Shown here: positions 1-11,500 of the stretch, piece after piece
How the letters are laid out: each line of letters starts with the position of its first letter
Numbering within the stretch: the first letter of the stretch is position 1
Notes under the pieces: model-generated
Databases searched by the model: none
Seen by the model: only the letters and a program-made list of their open reading frames with translations
Told to the model about the DNA's origin: nothing
Translations under genes and position numbers: made by a program
Assembly (NCBI RefSeq): GCF_022259695.1
Contig: NZ_CP092099.1
Span: forward strand, 2,464,471-2,528,470
DNA length: 64,000 nucleotides
Direction: 5' to 3'
Source: Flaviramulus sp. BrNp1-15
Lineage (GTDB): Bacteria; Bacteroidota; Bacteroidia; Flavobacteriales; Flavobacteriaceae

Positions 1-1147
1 AACAGTAAATGGTTTTGATACGTTTAGAACCTATAATTTTAGTACTAGTTTAGGAACCACAATTTATGGCATGTTTAATTTTGAAAAAGAAGGTAAAGAC
101 CCAAAGATCCAAAAAATTAGACATGTTATGCGCCCCTCTATTAGTTATAACATCAACCCCTCTTTTGATAAGTATTACGAAAGTGCCGAAGTTGTAAATG
201 CTGATCTTGTTACGCAATCTGAATTAGATCTTATTCTGGAAAATAGAAACTTAGAATACACCCGTTTTGAACAAGGTGTCTTTGGTACACCCAGTAAGAA
301 TTTTTCAAGCTCAATGGGTATATCGATTTCTAATAACTTTGAAGCTAAGGTAAAGGATAAAGATAGCACAGCAACAGAGCCTAAAAAAGTAATGTTGTTA
401 AATAACTTAAACTTTTCTACGTCATACAATTTTGCTGGTGATTCATTGCAATGGAGTCCTGTTAGAATGAGTGGGGGTACACAACTCTTTAATAATAAAA
501 TGAGTATTAATTTTGGAGCCACTTTAGACCCTTACGCTCTTGATAATAACAACAGAAAGATTGATAAATTTAATATTGATAATGGTGGTAGTCTTTTTAG
601 GCTTACAAGTGCTAACCTAACAGCTAGTTGGTCGCTTTCTAGCAAAAAAGGTAATGCTGGCAATGACAAGGATAAGCAAAGAGGAATTGAGGAAAATTTA
701 AGAAGTGGTGGACGTGATGATGATTTATTTGGTATTTCAGAAGATTTTGCTAATCAGCAAATAAATAATGATAGGAGTCAAGAAGATAAAACCCAAAGTG
801 AATTTTATAATCATAACATACCTTGGAATTTAAGGATAGCTTATGCTGTAAATTATTCTAATTCGAGGCGACAAAATGAAATATCTTCACATTCCCTTAT
901 GTTTTCAGGTGACGTAAAATTAACTGATAAATGGTCTATTAGAGCTTCGTCTGGTTACGATTTAAAAAATGCAGGATTTACATATACAACTCTAGGTTTT
1001 GATCGTGATCTTTTAAGCTGGAAAATGAATTTCAGTTGGATACCGTTTAGTACAAGAACATCATGGAATTTCTTTATTGGTATTAGTTCTTCAATTCTTA
1101 AAGATCTTAAGTATGAAAAAAGAAGACAACCAGATATTCAATTATAA
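1..1147 (+). CDS. LptD-like outer-membrane LPS assembly protein, C-terminal part (5' truncated by window)
   Basis: The reading frame is open from the second base of the window, so this is the C-terminal part of a longer protein. An ATG at 71 is internal. The visible part has alternating polar and aromatic segments typical of outer-membrane beta-strands (for example SWSLSSKKG, WSIRASSGYDL, WKMNFSWIPF), separated by long Asn/Asp-rich loops. The segment RHVMRPSISYNINPSFDKYY resembles the Bacteroidota 'putative LPS assembly protein LptD' family, whose members are about 900 residues and are often followed by a RidA gene, as here 29 bp downstream. By family knowledge it would insert lipopolysaccharide into the outer leaflet. 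The barrel nature is inferred from strand pattern. The LptD name rests on recognition of the family plus the neighbour and is moderately sure. Confidence 0.65.
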   Translation, partial: TVNGFDTFRTYNFSTSLGTTIYGMFNFEKEGKDPKIQKIRHVMRPSISYNINPSFDKYYESAEVVNADLVTQSELDLILENRNLEYTRFEQGVFGTPSKNFSSSMGISISNNFEAKVKDKDSTATEPKKVMLLNNLNFSTSYNFAGDSLQWSPVRMSGGTQLFNNKMSINFGATLDPYALDNNNRKIDKFNIDNGGSLFRLTSANLTASWSLSSKKGNAGNDKDKQRGIEENLRSGGRDDDLFGISEDFANQQINNDRSQEDKTQSEFYNHNIPWNLRIAYAVNYSNSRRQNEISSHSLMFSGDVKLTDKWSIRASSGYDLKNAGFTYTTLGFDRDLLSWKMNFSWIPFSTRTSWNFFIGISSSILKDLKYEKRRQPDIQL

Positions 1148-1176
1148 ATTTCATTCTTAACCTTAATAATTAAAAG

Positions 1177-1557
1177 ATGAAAACAATTATTACTACAGAA
1201 AACGCTCCAGCTCCTATTGGTCCATACAATCAAGCTGTTTTAAGTGGAAACACATTATATACTTCTGGTCAAATAGCTTTTAATCCAAAAACTAACGAAT
1301 TGGTTTTAGATGATATAAAAACTGAAACCAAACAAGTAATGGAAAACCTGAAAGCGGTTTTAGAAGCTGCAAGTATGACTTTTAATAACGTTGTGAAATC
1401 AACCATTTTTGTTAGTAATATGGATGACTTTGCTTTAATAAATAACGTGTATGGTAGTTATTTTGATGAGCAAACTGCACCTGCACGAGAAACAGTACAA
1501 GTTGCTAGACTACCAAAAAATGTAAACGTTGAAATAAGTATGATTGCAGTTAAATAA
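1177..1557 (+). CDS. ridA: RidA family reactive intermediate/imine deaminase
   Basis: A 126-residue protein, the normal length for the YjgF/YER057c/UK114 family. RidA hydrolyses reactive enamine/imine intermediates (such as 2-aminoacrylate) made by PLP-dependent dehydratases, and so protects PLP enzymes in the cytoplasm. Visible family features are the N-terminal APIGPYNQAV segment, the central LYTSGQIAF strand, and the C-terminal PARETVQVARLP segment with the conserved arginine that binds the substrate carboxylate, followed by NVEISMIAVK. It starts with ATG 29 bp after the LptD-like gene and probably shares its transcript. It converges on the histidine kinase gene with only about 10 bp between the stop codons and no visible terminator hairpin. 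Confidence 0.92.
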   Translation: MKTIITTENAPAPIGPYNQAVLSGNTLYTSGQIAFNPKTNELVLDDIKTETKQVMENLKAVLEAASMTFNNVVKSTIFVSNMDDFALINNVYGSYFDEQTAPARETVQVARLPKNVNVEISMIAVK

Positions 1558-1567
1558 ATACTTAAAA

Positions 1568-2986
1568 TTAAGCTGTACTATTCTTTTTTGAGTACTTAAT
1601 AAGTAATCCTTTTAATTTTTCAACCTCTATAGGTTTTGCTAAAAAATCATCTATACCAGCAAGTTTTGCATTTTTAATATCTTCTTCAAACGCACTTGCA
1701 GAAACTGCGATAATTGGTGTTTTTCTAACAGCATATTTATCTGTTTCTTTTATGAATTTTGTAGCCTGATAACCATCCATATCTGGCATGTAAATATCCA
1801 TAAAAATCATATCAAAATCTAAAATCTTATATAACTCAACAGCCTCCAGTCCGTTTTTTGCAAACGTACATTGTGCGCCCTGGCGTTCTAATAAAAACTT
1901 TATTACATTTTGATTCATTCTATTATCCTCTGCTACTAAAACATTAAACTTATCAAACAAAACTGGATTAAAAGCTGGCTCTTGCTCTTTAATATTTAAT
2001 GTCTTTTTCAACTCTAAACTAAAATAAAATGTGGAACCTTCGTTTTCTTTACTTTCTAACTCAAGTTTACCTCCCATATGCTTAACCAATTTATATGAGA
2101 TTGAAAGCCCTATGCCACCTCCTCTATAATCTTTCATCATAGAGGTACTATATGATTTTTCAGAATTATTAAAAATACTTTTTACTTCATCTTGTCGCAT
2201 ACCAATACCAGTATCTTTAACATAAAAGGTAATAATTTGATAACCATCTATACCAATACTTTGGTCTACTATAATTGATATTTTTCCTGAATTAGTAAAC
2301 TTAATGGCGTTGTTAATTAAATTAATTAATACCTGTTGAATTCTCGCTGTATCTCCTATTACTAAAAACTTATCTTTTGGCTCATGTAAAAATTTATACT
2401 CAAATTCTAAACCTTTTTCCCAAGCTTGATATTCAAAAACTTTAAAAAGTCGGGTTAAATCATGCTTTAAATCTATTGTAGTCAAGTTTAATTTTAAATC
2501 TCCGTTATCTACTTCAGCATTGTCTGTTACCATATTAACCAACTGTAATAAATGTTTAGAAGAATATTCTGCTATTTCAACCTGTGCTCTTTGATCGTTA
2601 TTTAAATCTGTTTGCTTTAACATATCCAACATGCCTAAAACAGTATTTAAAGGTGTACGAACCTCATAACTCATATTAGATAAGTAAATAGATTTATTAT
2701 CCACCTCATTATCAGAACTTTCTAAATTTTCTTTAAGTTCATCTATCCTAATTCTTAAGTTCTCTTTAACTACATCATTTTTTAGTTGATTTTTTAAAAA
2801 GTATTGTAAAGCAAAAACTTGTATTATGGCAAGAATAAATAGAAATACGGCTGCACTTTCTGTATAAATTTTCTTTTCAAGAAAACTATACCCGATAATA
2901 AGAATAGCCGCCATTGAAATGAAAATGAAATACGATAATTTCTTTTTAATTTTTATAGATTTTATAGACTTAGGGAGGAAATTCAT
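1568..2986 (-). CDS. Hybrid histidine kinase/response regulator with Tyr in place of the phospho-acceptor His
   Basis: The 472-residue protein has two N-terminal membrane segments (about residues 17-36 and 45-64), a short coiled linker, an HisKA-like dimerisation domain (about 98-165), a HATPase domain (about 205-325) and a C-terminal receiver domain (about 345-465). The ATPase domain keeps its N box (NLINNAIKFTN), G1 box (DTGIGM) and G2 box (GGGIGLSI). The receiver keeps the acidic pair AED, the acceptor Asp in FMDIYMPDMDG, the Ser/Thr in IIAVSAS and the Lys in AKPI. The H box reads NMSYEVRTPLN, with Tyr107 where the family has His. The codon is TAT at 2668-2666, one transition from CAT. There is almost no periplasmic loop, so any signal is probably membrane or cytoplasmic. 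It could be a phosphatase, a pseudokinase or a receiver-dependent output protein. A promoter of the Bacteroidota type lies just upstream. Confidence 0.85.
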   Translation of the reverse strand: MNFLPKSIKSIKIKKKLSYFIFISMAAILIIGYSFLEKKIYTESAAVFLFILAIIQVFALQYFLKNQLKNDVVKENLRIRIDELKENLESSDNEVDNKSIYLSNMSYEVRTPLNTVLGMLDMLKQTDLNNDQRAQVEIAEYSSKHLLQLVNMVTDNAEVDNGDLKLNLTTIDLKHDLTRLFKVFEYQAWEKGLEFEYKFLHEPKDKFLVIGDTARIQQVLINLINNAIKFTNSGKISIIVDQSIGIDGYQIITFYVKDTGIGMRQDEVKSIFNNSEKSYSTSMMKDYRGGGIGLSISYKLVKHMGGKLELESKENEGSTFYFSLELKKTLNIKEQEPAFNPVLFDKFNVLVAEDNRMNQNVIKFLLERQGAQCTFAKNGLEAVELYKILDFDMIFMDIYMPDMDGYQATKFIKETDKYAVRKTPIIAVSASAFEEDIKNAKLAGIDDFLAKPIEVEKLKGLLIKYSKKNSTA

Positions 2987-3002
2987 TTAAAGTACATTTT
3001 AA

Positions 3003-3010
3003 CAAACTTA
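3003..3010 (-). promoter_or_regulatory. Predicted -7 box of the hybrid histidine kinase promoter
   Basis: On the minus strand this reads TAAGTTTG, an exact match to the Bacteroidota TAnnTTTG -7 box. A TTTG (plus strand CAAA at 3031-3034) lies exactly 20 nt upstream, matching the -33 element and its usual spacing. The predicted start of transcription is about 10 nt before the ATG at 2986, giving a short leader. Confidence 0.6.
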
Positions 3011-3129
3011 TCTATAAATATATTAATTAGCAAAAGTATTATTACTATTAGGTCTAATAATTCATTTGATTTTTTCTGATTATAAAGTTGAAAAAATTGT
3101 ACTTTTAAAGCCGATATAATTAATGATAC

Positions 3130-4170
3130 ATGCGAATAGAATATGATATAAAATTGGGTTTTAAAGATGTTATGATTCGCCCAAAACGCTCTACATTAAG
3201 GAGTAGATCGGAAGTAAATTTAGAGCGTGATTTTAAATTTTTACATAGTCCTCATACTTGGTCTGGCATTCCAATAATGGCTGCTAATATGGATACCGTA
3301 GGTACTTTTGAAATGGCAAAAGCCTTATCTGATAAAAAACTATTTACAGCAATTCATAAACACTATAGTTTAAACGATTGGAAATTGTTTTCATCAAGTA
3401 TCTCTGAAGAAGCAATTTCGCATATTGCTGTAAGTACTGGGGTTGGAAAACAAGATTATGAAAAACTTTCTAATATATTGAATATCAACCCATCCATAAA
3501 ATTTATTTGCATTGATGTTGCTAATGGCTATTCAGAATATTTTGCTGATTTTGTAAAACGTACAAGAGATTTGTATAAAGACAAAGTAATTATTGCTGGT
3601 AATGTAGTAACCGGTGAAATGGTTGAAGAATTATTGCTATCTGGTGCAGATATTGTAAAAGTTGGTATTGGCCCAGGTTCTGTTTGCACAACACGAGTAA
3701 AAACTGGTGTTGGTTATCCACAGCTTTCAGCTATAATTGAATGTGCAGATGCGGCACATGGCTTAGGCGGACAAATAATTAGTGATGGTGGTTGCACAAT
3801 TCCAGGAGATATAGCAAAAGCCTTTGGTGCCGGAGCAGATTTTGTTATGCTTGGTGGTATGCTTGCTGGACATGATGAAAGTGGTGGAGAAGTTATTGAA
3901 AGACATGGAAAACCCTACAGAAAATTCTATGGTATGAGCTCTTCTACCGCAATGAACAAACATGTTGGCGGTGTAGCAGAGTATAGAGCTAGTGAAGGTA
4001 AAACTGTGGAAGTTCCTTATAAAGGTTCAGTAGAAAACACACTACAAGACATTTTGGGCGGCATACGAAGTACATGTACTTATGTTGGTGCTTCAAGATT
4101 AAAAGAACTCACTAAACGTACAACTTTTATTAGAGTAAATGAACAGGAAAATAGAGTTTACAACTCTTAA
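3130..4170 (+). CDS. guaC: GMP reductase
   Basis: A 346-residue protein of the IMPDH/GMPR family. GMP reductase converts GMP to IMP with NADPH and ammonia release, returning guanine nucleotides to the purine pool in the cytoplasm. The N-terminus [19 protein letters not shown] is typical of GuaC. There is no CBS pair, and the length is that of GMP reductase rather than the roughly 490 residues of IMP dehydrogenase. The catalytic cysteine lies in [11 protein letters not shown], followed by the [15 protein letters not shown] and [16 protein letters not shown] phosphate-binding segments. It is a single gene, divergent from the histidine kinase with about 140 bp between them, and convergent with the ABC ATPase. 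Confidence 0.93.
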   Translation: MRIEYDIKLGFKDVMIRPKRSTLRSRSEVNLERDFKFLHSPHTWSGIPIMAANMDTVGTFEMAKALSDKKLFTAIHKHYSLNDWKLFSSSISEEAISHIAVSTGVGKQDYEKLSNILNINPSIKFICIDVANGYSEYFADFVKRTRDLYKDKVIIAGNVVTGEMVEELLLSGADIVKVGIGPGSVCTTRVKTGVGYPQLSAIIECADAAHGLGGQIISDGGCTIPGDIAKAFGAGADFVMLGGMLAGHDESGGEVIERHGKPYRKFYGMSSSTAMNKHVGGVAEYRASEGKTVEVPYKGSVENTLQDILGGIRSTCTYVGASRLKELTKRTTFIRVNEQENRVYNS

Positions 4171-4186
4171 AACCTATACTAAACTT

Positions 4187-5425
4187 TTAATAATATTGAA
4201 TTTGTTCACCTGTGGAGCCAGTATCACTAGGTGTCAATTCGTAAATGATATCTGGTTTTAGATTTTCTTCTTTCCTGTGAGAAACATAAAGAATCGCAGT
4301 GTTTGTTTCTTTTGCTATTTTATTCATAAGTTCAGAAAATAATATAACATCTTCATCATCAAGTCCGTTTGTTGGTTCATCTAAAATAAGTAAATGGGGT
4401 TGTTTAACCATTGCTCTGGCAATTAAGACCAAACGTTGATGCCCTTTAGATAGAGAAGAAAAAGCTTGTTTTCTAATATTGAACATCCCTAAAACTCTTA
4501 ACCATTGATGAGCAACACTTATTTCTAACGGGCTTGGTGTTTTATATAACCCAATAGAATCAAAAAAACCAGAAACAATCATATTTCCTATAGAATCTAA
4601 ACGTGCAAACCCTCTGACCATATCAGATGAAAGATAACCTATTTTCTTTTTAATATCCCAGACACTCTCTCCACTACCCTTTTTTACATCAAATAAAATA
4701 ATATTTTGACCATATGCTTTAGGATTATCACCATAAATCATACTTAAAATAGTACTTTTTCCAGAACCATTTGGTCCGGTTAACTTGCAAAACTCACCAG
4801 ATTTTATTTTAAATGTAATACCCTTTATAATAGTTCTATCACCATAAGAAATAGTCACATTTTTAAACTCAACTAACGTCTTATACTGTGCTTTACTTTT
4901 TTTTATGGGTTTAGGTAGATTATAATCAAATACTTTAGTCGTTTTATTTTGAATTTGATTTACCTCATTATAATCTACAATTGTTTTACCTTTTAATTTA
5001 TAAGTATTTGTAATAAAAGGAAGTATATCTGTCTTTCTATTAGTTATTTGTATAACAGATACTTTTGAACTTAATTGGTGCATTTTTTTCTCTATATCTT
5101 TTTGAGCTTTTAAATCTAAGCTACCAAAAATATTATCTACAACAATATATTCAGGGTTTTGTAAAAGAAGATGTTTTAACAACGCTTGTTTACGTTCACC
5201 TTCTGAGGAATTTTTTAAACTGTTATTTGTTTTTGTTTCAACATCAAAATGACCATGACGAGTTTCCTCATCTATAAATTTATTAAGTGTAATTTCTGAA
5301 AACAAAACACCTTTTTTATTTGAAAGCTGCTCTAAAAGTTCTCCAGAAAAAATACGTTCTACAAGATTAACCTTATTGTCTTTATTCGAAATATAAAAAG
5401 CAATATGTTTACCTGATAGACTAAT
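4187..5425 (-). CDS. Tandem ABC ATPase (ModF-like), start codon not canonical
   Basis: The C-terminal half is a complete ABC ATPase with Walker A GPNGSGKST, signature LSKGHQR, Walker B LLILDEPTNGLDD and the switch His in YVSHR. The N-terminal half has a degenerate signature (SSEGERKQ) and a Walker B-like YIVVDNIFGSLD but no Walker A. No membrane domain is encoded nearby. This arrangement resembles ModF-type stand-alone double ATPases of unclear function. The frame is open back to the stop codon of the upstream gene, and family-like sequence (GKHIAFYISNKDNKVNLVE) extends upstream of the first conventional start, a TTG at 5305. No ATG exists in that stretch. I place the start at ATT 5425-5423, where relatives appear to have Met; this is inference. 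The gene is directly downstream of and in frame with the N-acetylglucosamine kinase-like gene, so translation may be coupled. Confidence 0.72.
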   Translation of the reverse strand: MSLSGKHIAFYISNKDNKVNLVERIFSGELLEQLSNKKGVLFSEITLNKFIDEETRHGHFDVETKTNNSLKNSSEGERKQALLKHLLLQNPEYIVVDNIFGSLDLKAQKDIEKKMHQLSSKVSVIQITNRKTDILPFITNTYKLKGKTIVDYNEVNQIQNKTTKVFDYNLPKPIKKSKAQYKTLVEFKNVTISYGDRTIIKGITFKIKSGEFCKLTGPNGSGKSTILSMIYGDNPKAYGQNIILFDVKKGSGESVWDIKKKIGYLSSDMVRGFARLDSIGNMIVSGFFDSIGLYKTPSPLEISVAHQWLRVLGMFNIRKQAFSSLSKGHQRLVLIARAMVKQPHLLILDEPTNGLDDEDVILFSELMNKIAKETNTAILYVSHRKEENLKPDIIYELTPSDTGSTGEQIQYY

Positions 5426-5440
5426 AAAAAAAAATTTTAA

Positions 5441-6301
5441 TTATAAATCTTTTGTGTGAAATGGTATTAATCCATCAATAGGTCTACGGATAAAATTACC
5501 CACCTTAAAGCCCATTTCTTCTGCTACTTCTTCAATTTCTTTTTGAGCAAAATAAGCAATCGAGCCTGCAAAATGTACTGGAACTGTTTTAAGTTCTTCT
5601 TTAAATTGCATAATCATATTTCTTGCAAATAATCTAATACCATCTTTTATAAGGTTTATAGTATATTCTGAATCTTTATGTAAAAACATAAACTCTGCAA
5701 AATTTGCTAAATATGCATTAGGACTAGGTTGTTTGTATAAATTATACTTTATATAATCGGCATCCATGTTAAACTTACTACCAAAAGCTATTTTAACATT
5801 TTCTGGCATATGGTTATAATAGTAATCTCGTATAAGTTGCTTACCATAATAATTACCTGAAGCATCATCCATAAGCGTGTAACCAAGTGATTTAACACGT
5901 TGATGTAAAACTTCTCCATCATAATAACTACAGTTAGAACCTGTTCCTAAAATACAAACCACTGCAGCTTCTTTAGGATGATTAATAGTAGAATATACAG
6001 CTGCCAAAGTATCTTCGTTAACTTCAATTTGAGCGTTAATAAAAATATCCTCTAAAACACCTTGTAAAAGCGCTCTTGCTTTTTCGGTACCACAGCCTGC
6101 ACCGTAAAAAAACACATGTGTTACTCTTTCACTATTATTACTTAAATCCTCACTGCTTTTAATTATTTTACTTAATTTTTTTTCTGAAAGAATTGCTGGA
6201 TTGAGCCCTTTAGTGCGAATTTTTTCTAATAATTTATTTCCGTTATTATCTACAGCAATCCAATCGGATTTTGTAGAACCACTATCAATAATTAAAACCA
6301 T
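5441..6301 (-). CDS. N-acetylglucosamine kinase-like BadF/BadG/BcrA ATPase family protein
   Basis: A 286-residue sugar-kinase-fold (ASKHA) protein. The N-terminal phosphate-1 motif is DSGSTKSDWIAVD, the phosphate-2/GTG motif is VCILGTGSNCSYYDG, and an FAGSIAYFAQ segment near the C-terminus forms part of the adenosine site. This layout fits the BadF/BadG family that includes N-acetylglucosamine kinase. The likely reaction is ATP-dependent phosphorylation of an amino sugar, perhaps salvage of cell-wall GlcNAc, but substrate specificity cannot be read from sequence. The start ATG at 6301 follows a terminator hairpin after gapA, so it may be made from read-through or its own promoter. The stop codon is in frame with the downstream ABC ATPase. 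Confidence 0.8.
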   Translation of the reverse strand: MVLIIDSGSTKSDWIAVDNNGNKLLEKIRTKGLNPAILSEKKLSKIIKSSEDLSNNSERVTHVFFYGAGCGTEKARALLQGVLEDIFINAQIEVNEDTLAAVYSTINHPKEAAVVCILGTGSNCSYYDGEVLHQRVKSLGYTLMDDASGNYYGKQLIRDYYYNHMPENVKIAFGSKFNMDADYIKYNLYKQPSPNAYLANFAEFMFLHKDSEYTINLIKDGIRLFARNMIMQFKEELKTVPVHFAGSIAYFAQKEIEEVAEEMGFKVGNFIRRPIDGLIPFHTKDL

Positions 6302-6316
6302 GAGATATTAAAGATG

Positions 6317-6370
6317 AAAAAACTCCACAGAAACTTGTATTATATTTTACAATCTATCTGTGGAGTTTTT
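6317..6370 (-). terminator. Terminator-like hairpin after gapA
   Basis: The arms AAAAACTCCACAG (plus strand, ending at 6330) and CTGTGGAGTTTTT (6358-6370) are perfectly complementary over 13 bp, with a loop of about 27 nt. On the minus strand the hairpin follows the gapA stop codon and is flanked by a T run. The T-rich tail on the minus strand supports termination or attenuation between gapA and the kinase gene. Confidence 0.7.
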
Positions 6371-6390
6371 AATATTATTATATACTTAAA

Positions 6391-8396
<2,006 letters not shown>

Positions 8397-8535
8397 TAAA
8401 TTCTAAAATTTATAAGGTAAAATTACTAAACAAATAGCACATATCTATAGCATTTATAGTATTTTATACAAGATTTAAAACTATAACGTTTTAGTTAATA
8501 AAAAAACTTTTTTCGAAAAATTAACTGCTTTTCGT

Positions 8536-11500
8536 TTATTTCTTAGAAGATGGTTTAATTGAGATATAATCTGGTAAAGCACTTGTATTTTCTTCTTCTG
8601 TAGTTTCTTCTGTAATTTCTTGTTCTTCAATCTCAGACTTTTTAAAAAGCTTTTGAAGCAACTCTTTAAAAGTATCAAAATCTACATTATAAGAAAGTCC
8701 TACACCTTGAGTATACCCAATTTGTTCACCAAAATTCTGAATACTGTTCTCTCTATTGAATACTTTTGCCGTAAGTGTTCCTTCTTCATTTAATAGAAAA
8801 GCTATTTCTACATCACCAGCAATAACAGTTTCTGTTGCACCACCTACCGGAACTCCTACTTTACCATTAATAAGTACACGGTCGCTAATTTGAGTTTGAA
8901 GCGTAACACCAAATCTATCATCTGTTTGGTAGTCCGGTCTGTTTTGACCCGCTTCATAATTTAAACCAATATTAACTTTGCTATCTCCATTTGTAAAAAT
9001 GCCGTTTATAATACCATTTAAACGTTCTGCAATTGTACCAGAAAAATTAACTTCATTTAATCCTCTTGAAAATGAACCTGTAGATATTAAATATAATGCT
9101 TGGTTCTGCTTATCCTCGTCTGATTCTAACCTATATTGAAGCTCTGATTTTATAGTAGAACTTACATTTGGAAATTCAAAAGTAAACTCTGGTTTAGGTT
9201 GTTCTAAATCACCTGTTAAAGCTATATTTAATTCCACAGGAATACTTCTATTTATAGGATTATCAAGTAATGGTGATGGGTTAGCTTGCGTTCTATAAAT
9301 GGCTAACATATTTATTTCTGCAGTTAGTGGATCTCCTTCCCAAGCAATGGTACCACCTGGTTGTACTGTAAATTCTTTTTGAATGATTCCTCCATAAGCA
9401 AAATTATAAACACCTTCAAAAACCGCAAAATCCCCCCACATGTTAAATTTTCCATTAGTATTTATTTCTACTAATAAACCACCTACTCCACTACCTTTTA
9501 AAGAATGTCCAGTGTCCTTGTCTATAATAATTTCAACTTCTGCGTCTTCGGTAACATCTAATTCAAACTCTAGTTCTAGTCCTTTTATTTCGTTAAAAAC
9601 AATCTCTTCACCTTTTTCTCTAGCTTCTTTTTCTTCTTTAGTAATAAAATGGATGTACGAGTTATCTCCAAAAGATTCGGCATCACTTAAAGGAACTTTA
9701 AATACTGTACCTTCTTTAGTTTCACCTACAACACTAATAACCAATTGCTCAGTTGGTCCTCTTAGGCTTGCTCTTCCTCCTATAAATCCTGTGCCATAAT
9801 ACAAAGATTCTTCTTTTTCTTCCGTGTCTAAAATTAATAATCGAGGTGTAGAAATATCTAAATCTAATCCCCATTTTGAGAAATTAACATGACTTAAAGC
9901 ACCATTTAACTGTCCTTTAGAATTGTATTTAGTATCGGTTAATTTTATATTATTAAAAATAAAACTTTGATTTTTTAATGTTACCGAAGCGTTATTATTA
10001 AAAGCATAATCTACATTTAAATAAGGGATTCCTAAACCTGCATTGTCTAGTGCTAAGTTGCCATTAATATCTGGTCGTTTTAAGTCGCCAACAACTTTTA
10101 AGCCACCAGTTACATCACCTCTTATATTACTTAAAACACCATCTAACAATGGGTTTAGAGGAAATAAATTAAACTTATTAAAATCTAATAAAACATCTAT
10201 AGTTGATTGTTTACCCGCAACAAATATGTCTCCTTTTGCACTAAACGATTTTGATATGTCATCTTTTATGGTAGCATTTACTTTATAATTTGTAAGCGAT
10301 TCGTTACCCGTAATATTCGCATCAAAAGAACCTAATAAATAGTCGTTAACTTTTAAATCGTCTATAACAATAGTTGAATTTGGAAGATAACTTCCATTTT
10401 TTTGAAGAATATCTAATTTACCATTTACATTTCCTGCTAAGGATAAACTATCAATATCTGGTGTTATTTTGGCTAAATCTACATCTTTAAAATTAAGCTT
10501 GATGTCCTTTTGAGTAGAATCTCTTAAAAACCCAGAGAGCCTTATTTCTTCATTATTATGATTGATTTTAAACTTATCAATATCAAACTTTGTTAATTCT
10601 TTATTGAATGATATTTTATGAAATCTGTCGTCGTTTTCATTAATATTCCATGTATTGTTTTTTATAGTAACATCAGATTTTTTAAAACCTACAACAGATT
10701 CATTTTCTTCGTTTATTGTATGATAAAAACTTAGGTTATAACTATCATTATTACGTCTTCCTCCATGAAATTCTGAACGCATAAACAAAGTATCGTTTAC
10801 CGTTACATTAATAAGGTTAAATTGAGATACATTGTAATATTTTGTGTTTAAGCTATCAATTTCTACATAAGTATTAAATAATGGATTGCTATTATCTACT
10901 TGCAACTCAATATTGTTGGCAAAATTATCTAATAACTTAATTTTTGGCGATTTAAAAGTTAGTTTAAATTTTGTTTCATCGCTTTCAACCCGTCCACGGA
11001 TAAATGTGTTTTTTCCAAGCTCTAATTCTGGGTAAATAACTTCTACTATTTTGTTATAAATTTTAAAGTTAAAATCTATACTCTGGTCTATTTTTACTTC
11101 ATGCGGAATATAATTGGTGTAAATATGACCAATAGAATTTTCGAACAGTTTTTTTAGATCTTTAATTAAAAATCGACCTTTTAAATTACCTTCAACAATA
11201 TCGGGCGAGCTAAATTCTACAAAGCGAATATCGTCCTCAAACCTAGAGGATATATCAAACTCATCAAAATAATACGTATCGTTTTCATTTTTATATACCG
11301 TGTTTTGAAACGCTATTTTACCATAAGCATCATCAAGACTACTGCTATTCATATTCATTTTAACTTTACTAGAAAAAATAGAAATACTATCCTTTTTTAC
11401 AAAGTTTAAGGTGTTTAAGTTAGCATGGTCTACAACAGCTTCAAAATCGTATTTTTTTATTTCTTCAGAAAAATCTACTAATCCAGTAAAATTTAGTTGA

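Noticed and set aside
5441-5443. Kinase-like gene and ABC ATPase as one read-through fusion protein
   Set aside because: They are in the same frame with one TAA between them, but both halves match separate families with their own ends, and no read-through signal is evident.
9440-9799. 119-codon plus-strand open frame inside tamB
   Set aside because: Antisense to a long conserved gene, with Ser/Pro/Thr-rich low-complexity translation typical of a shadow frame and no recognisable motif.
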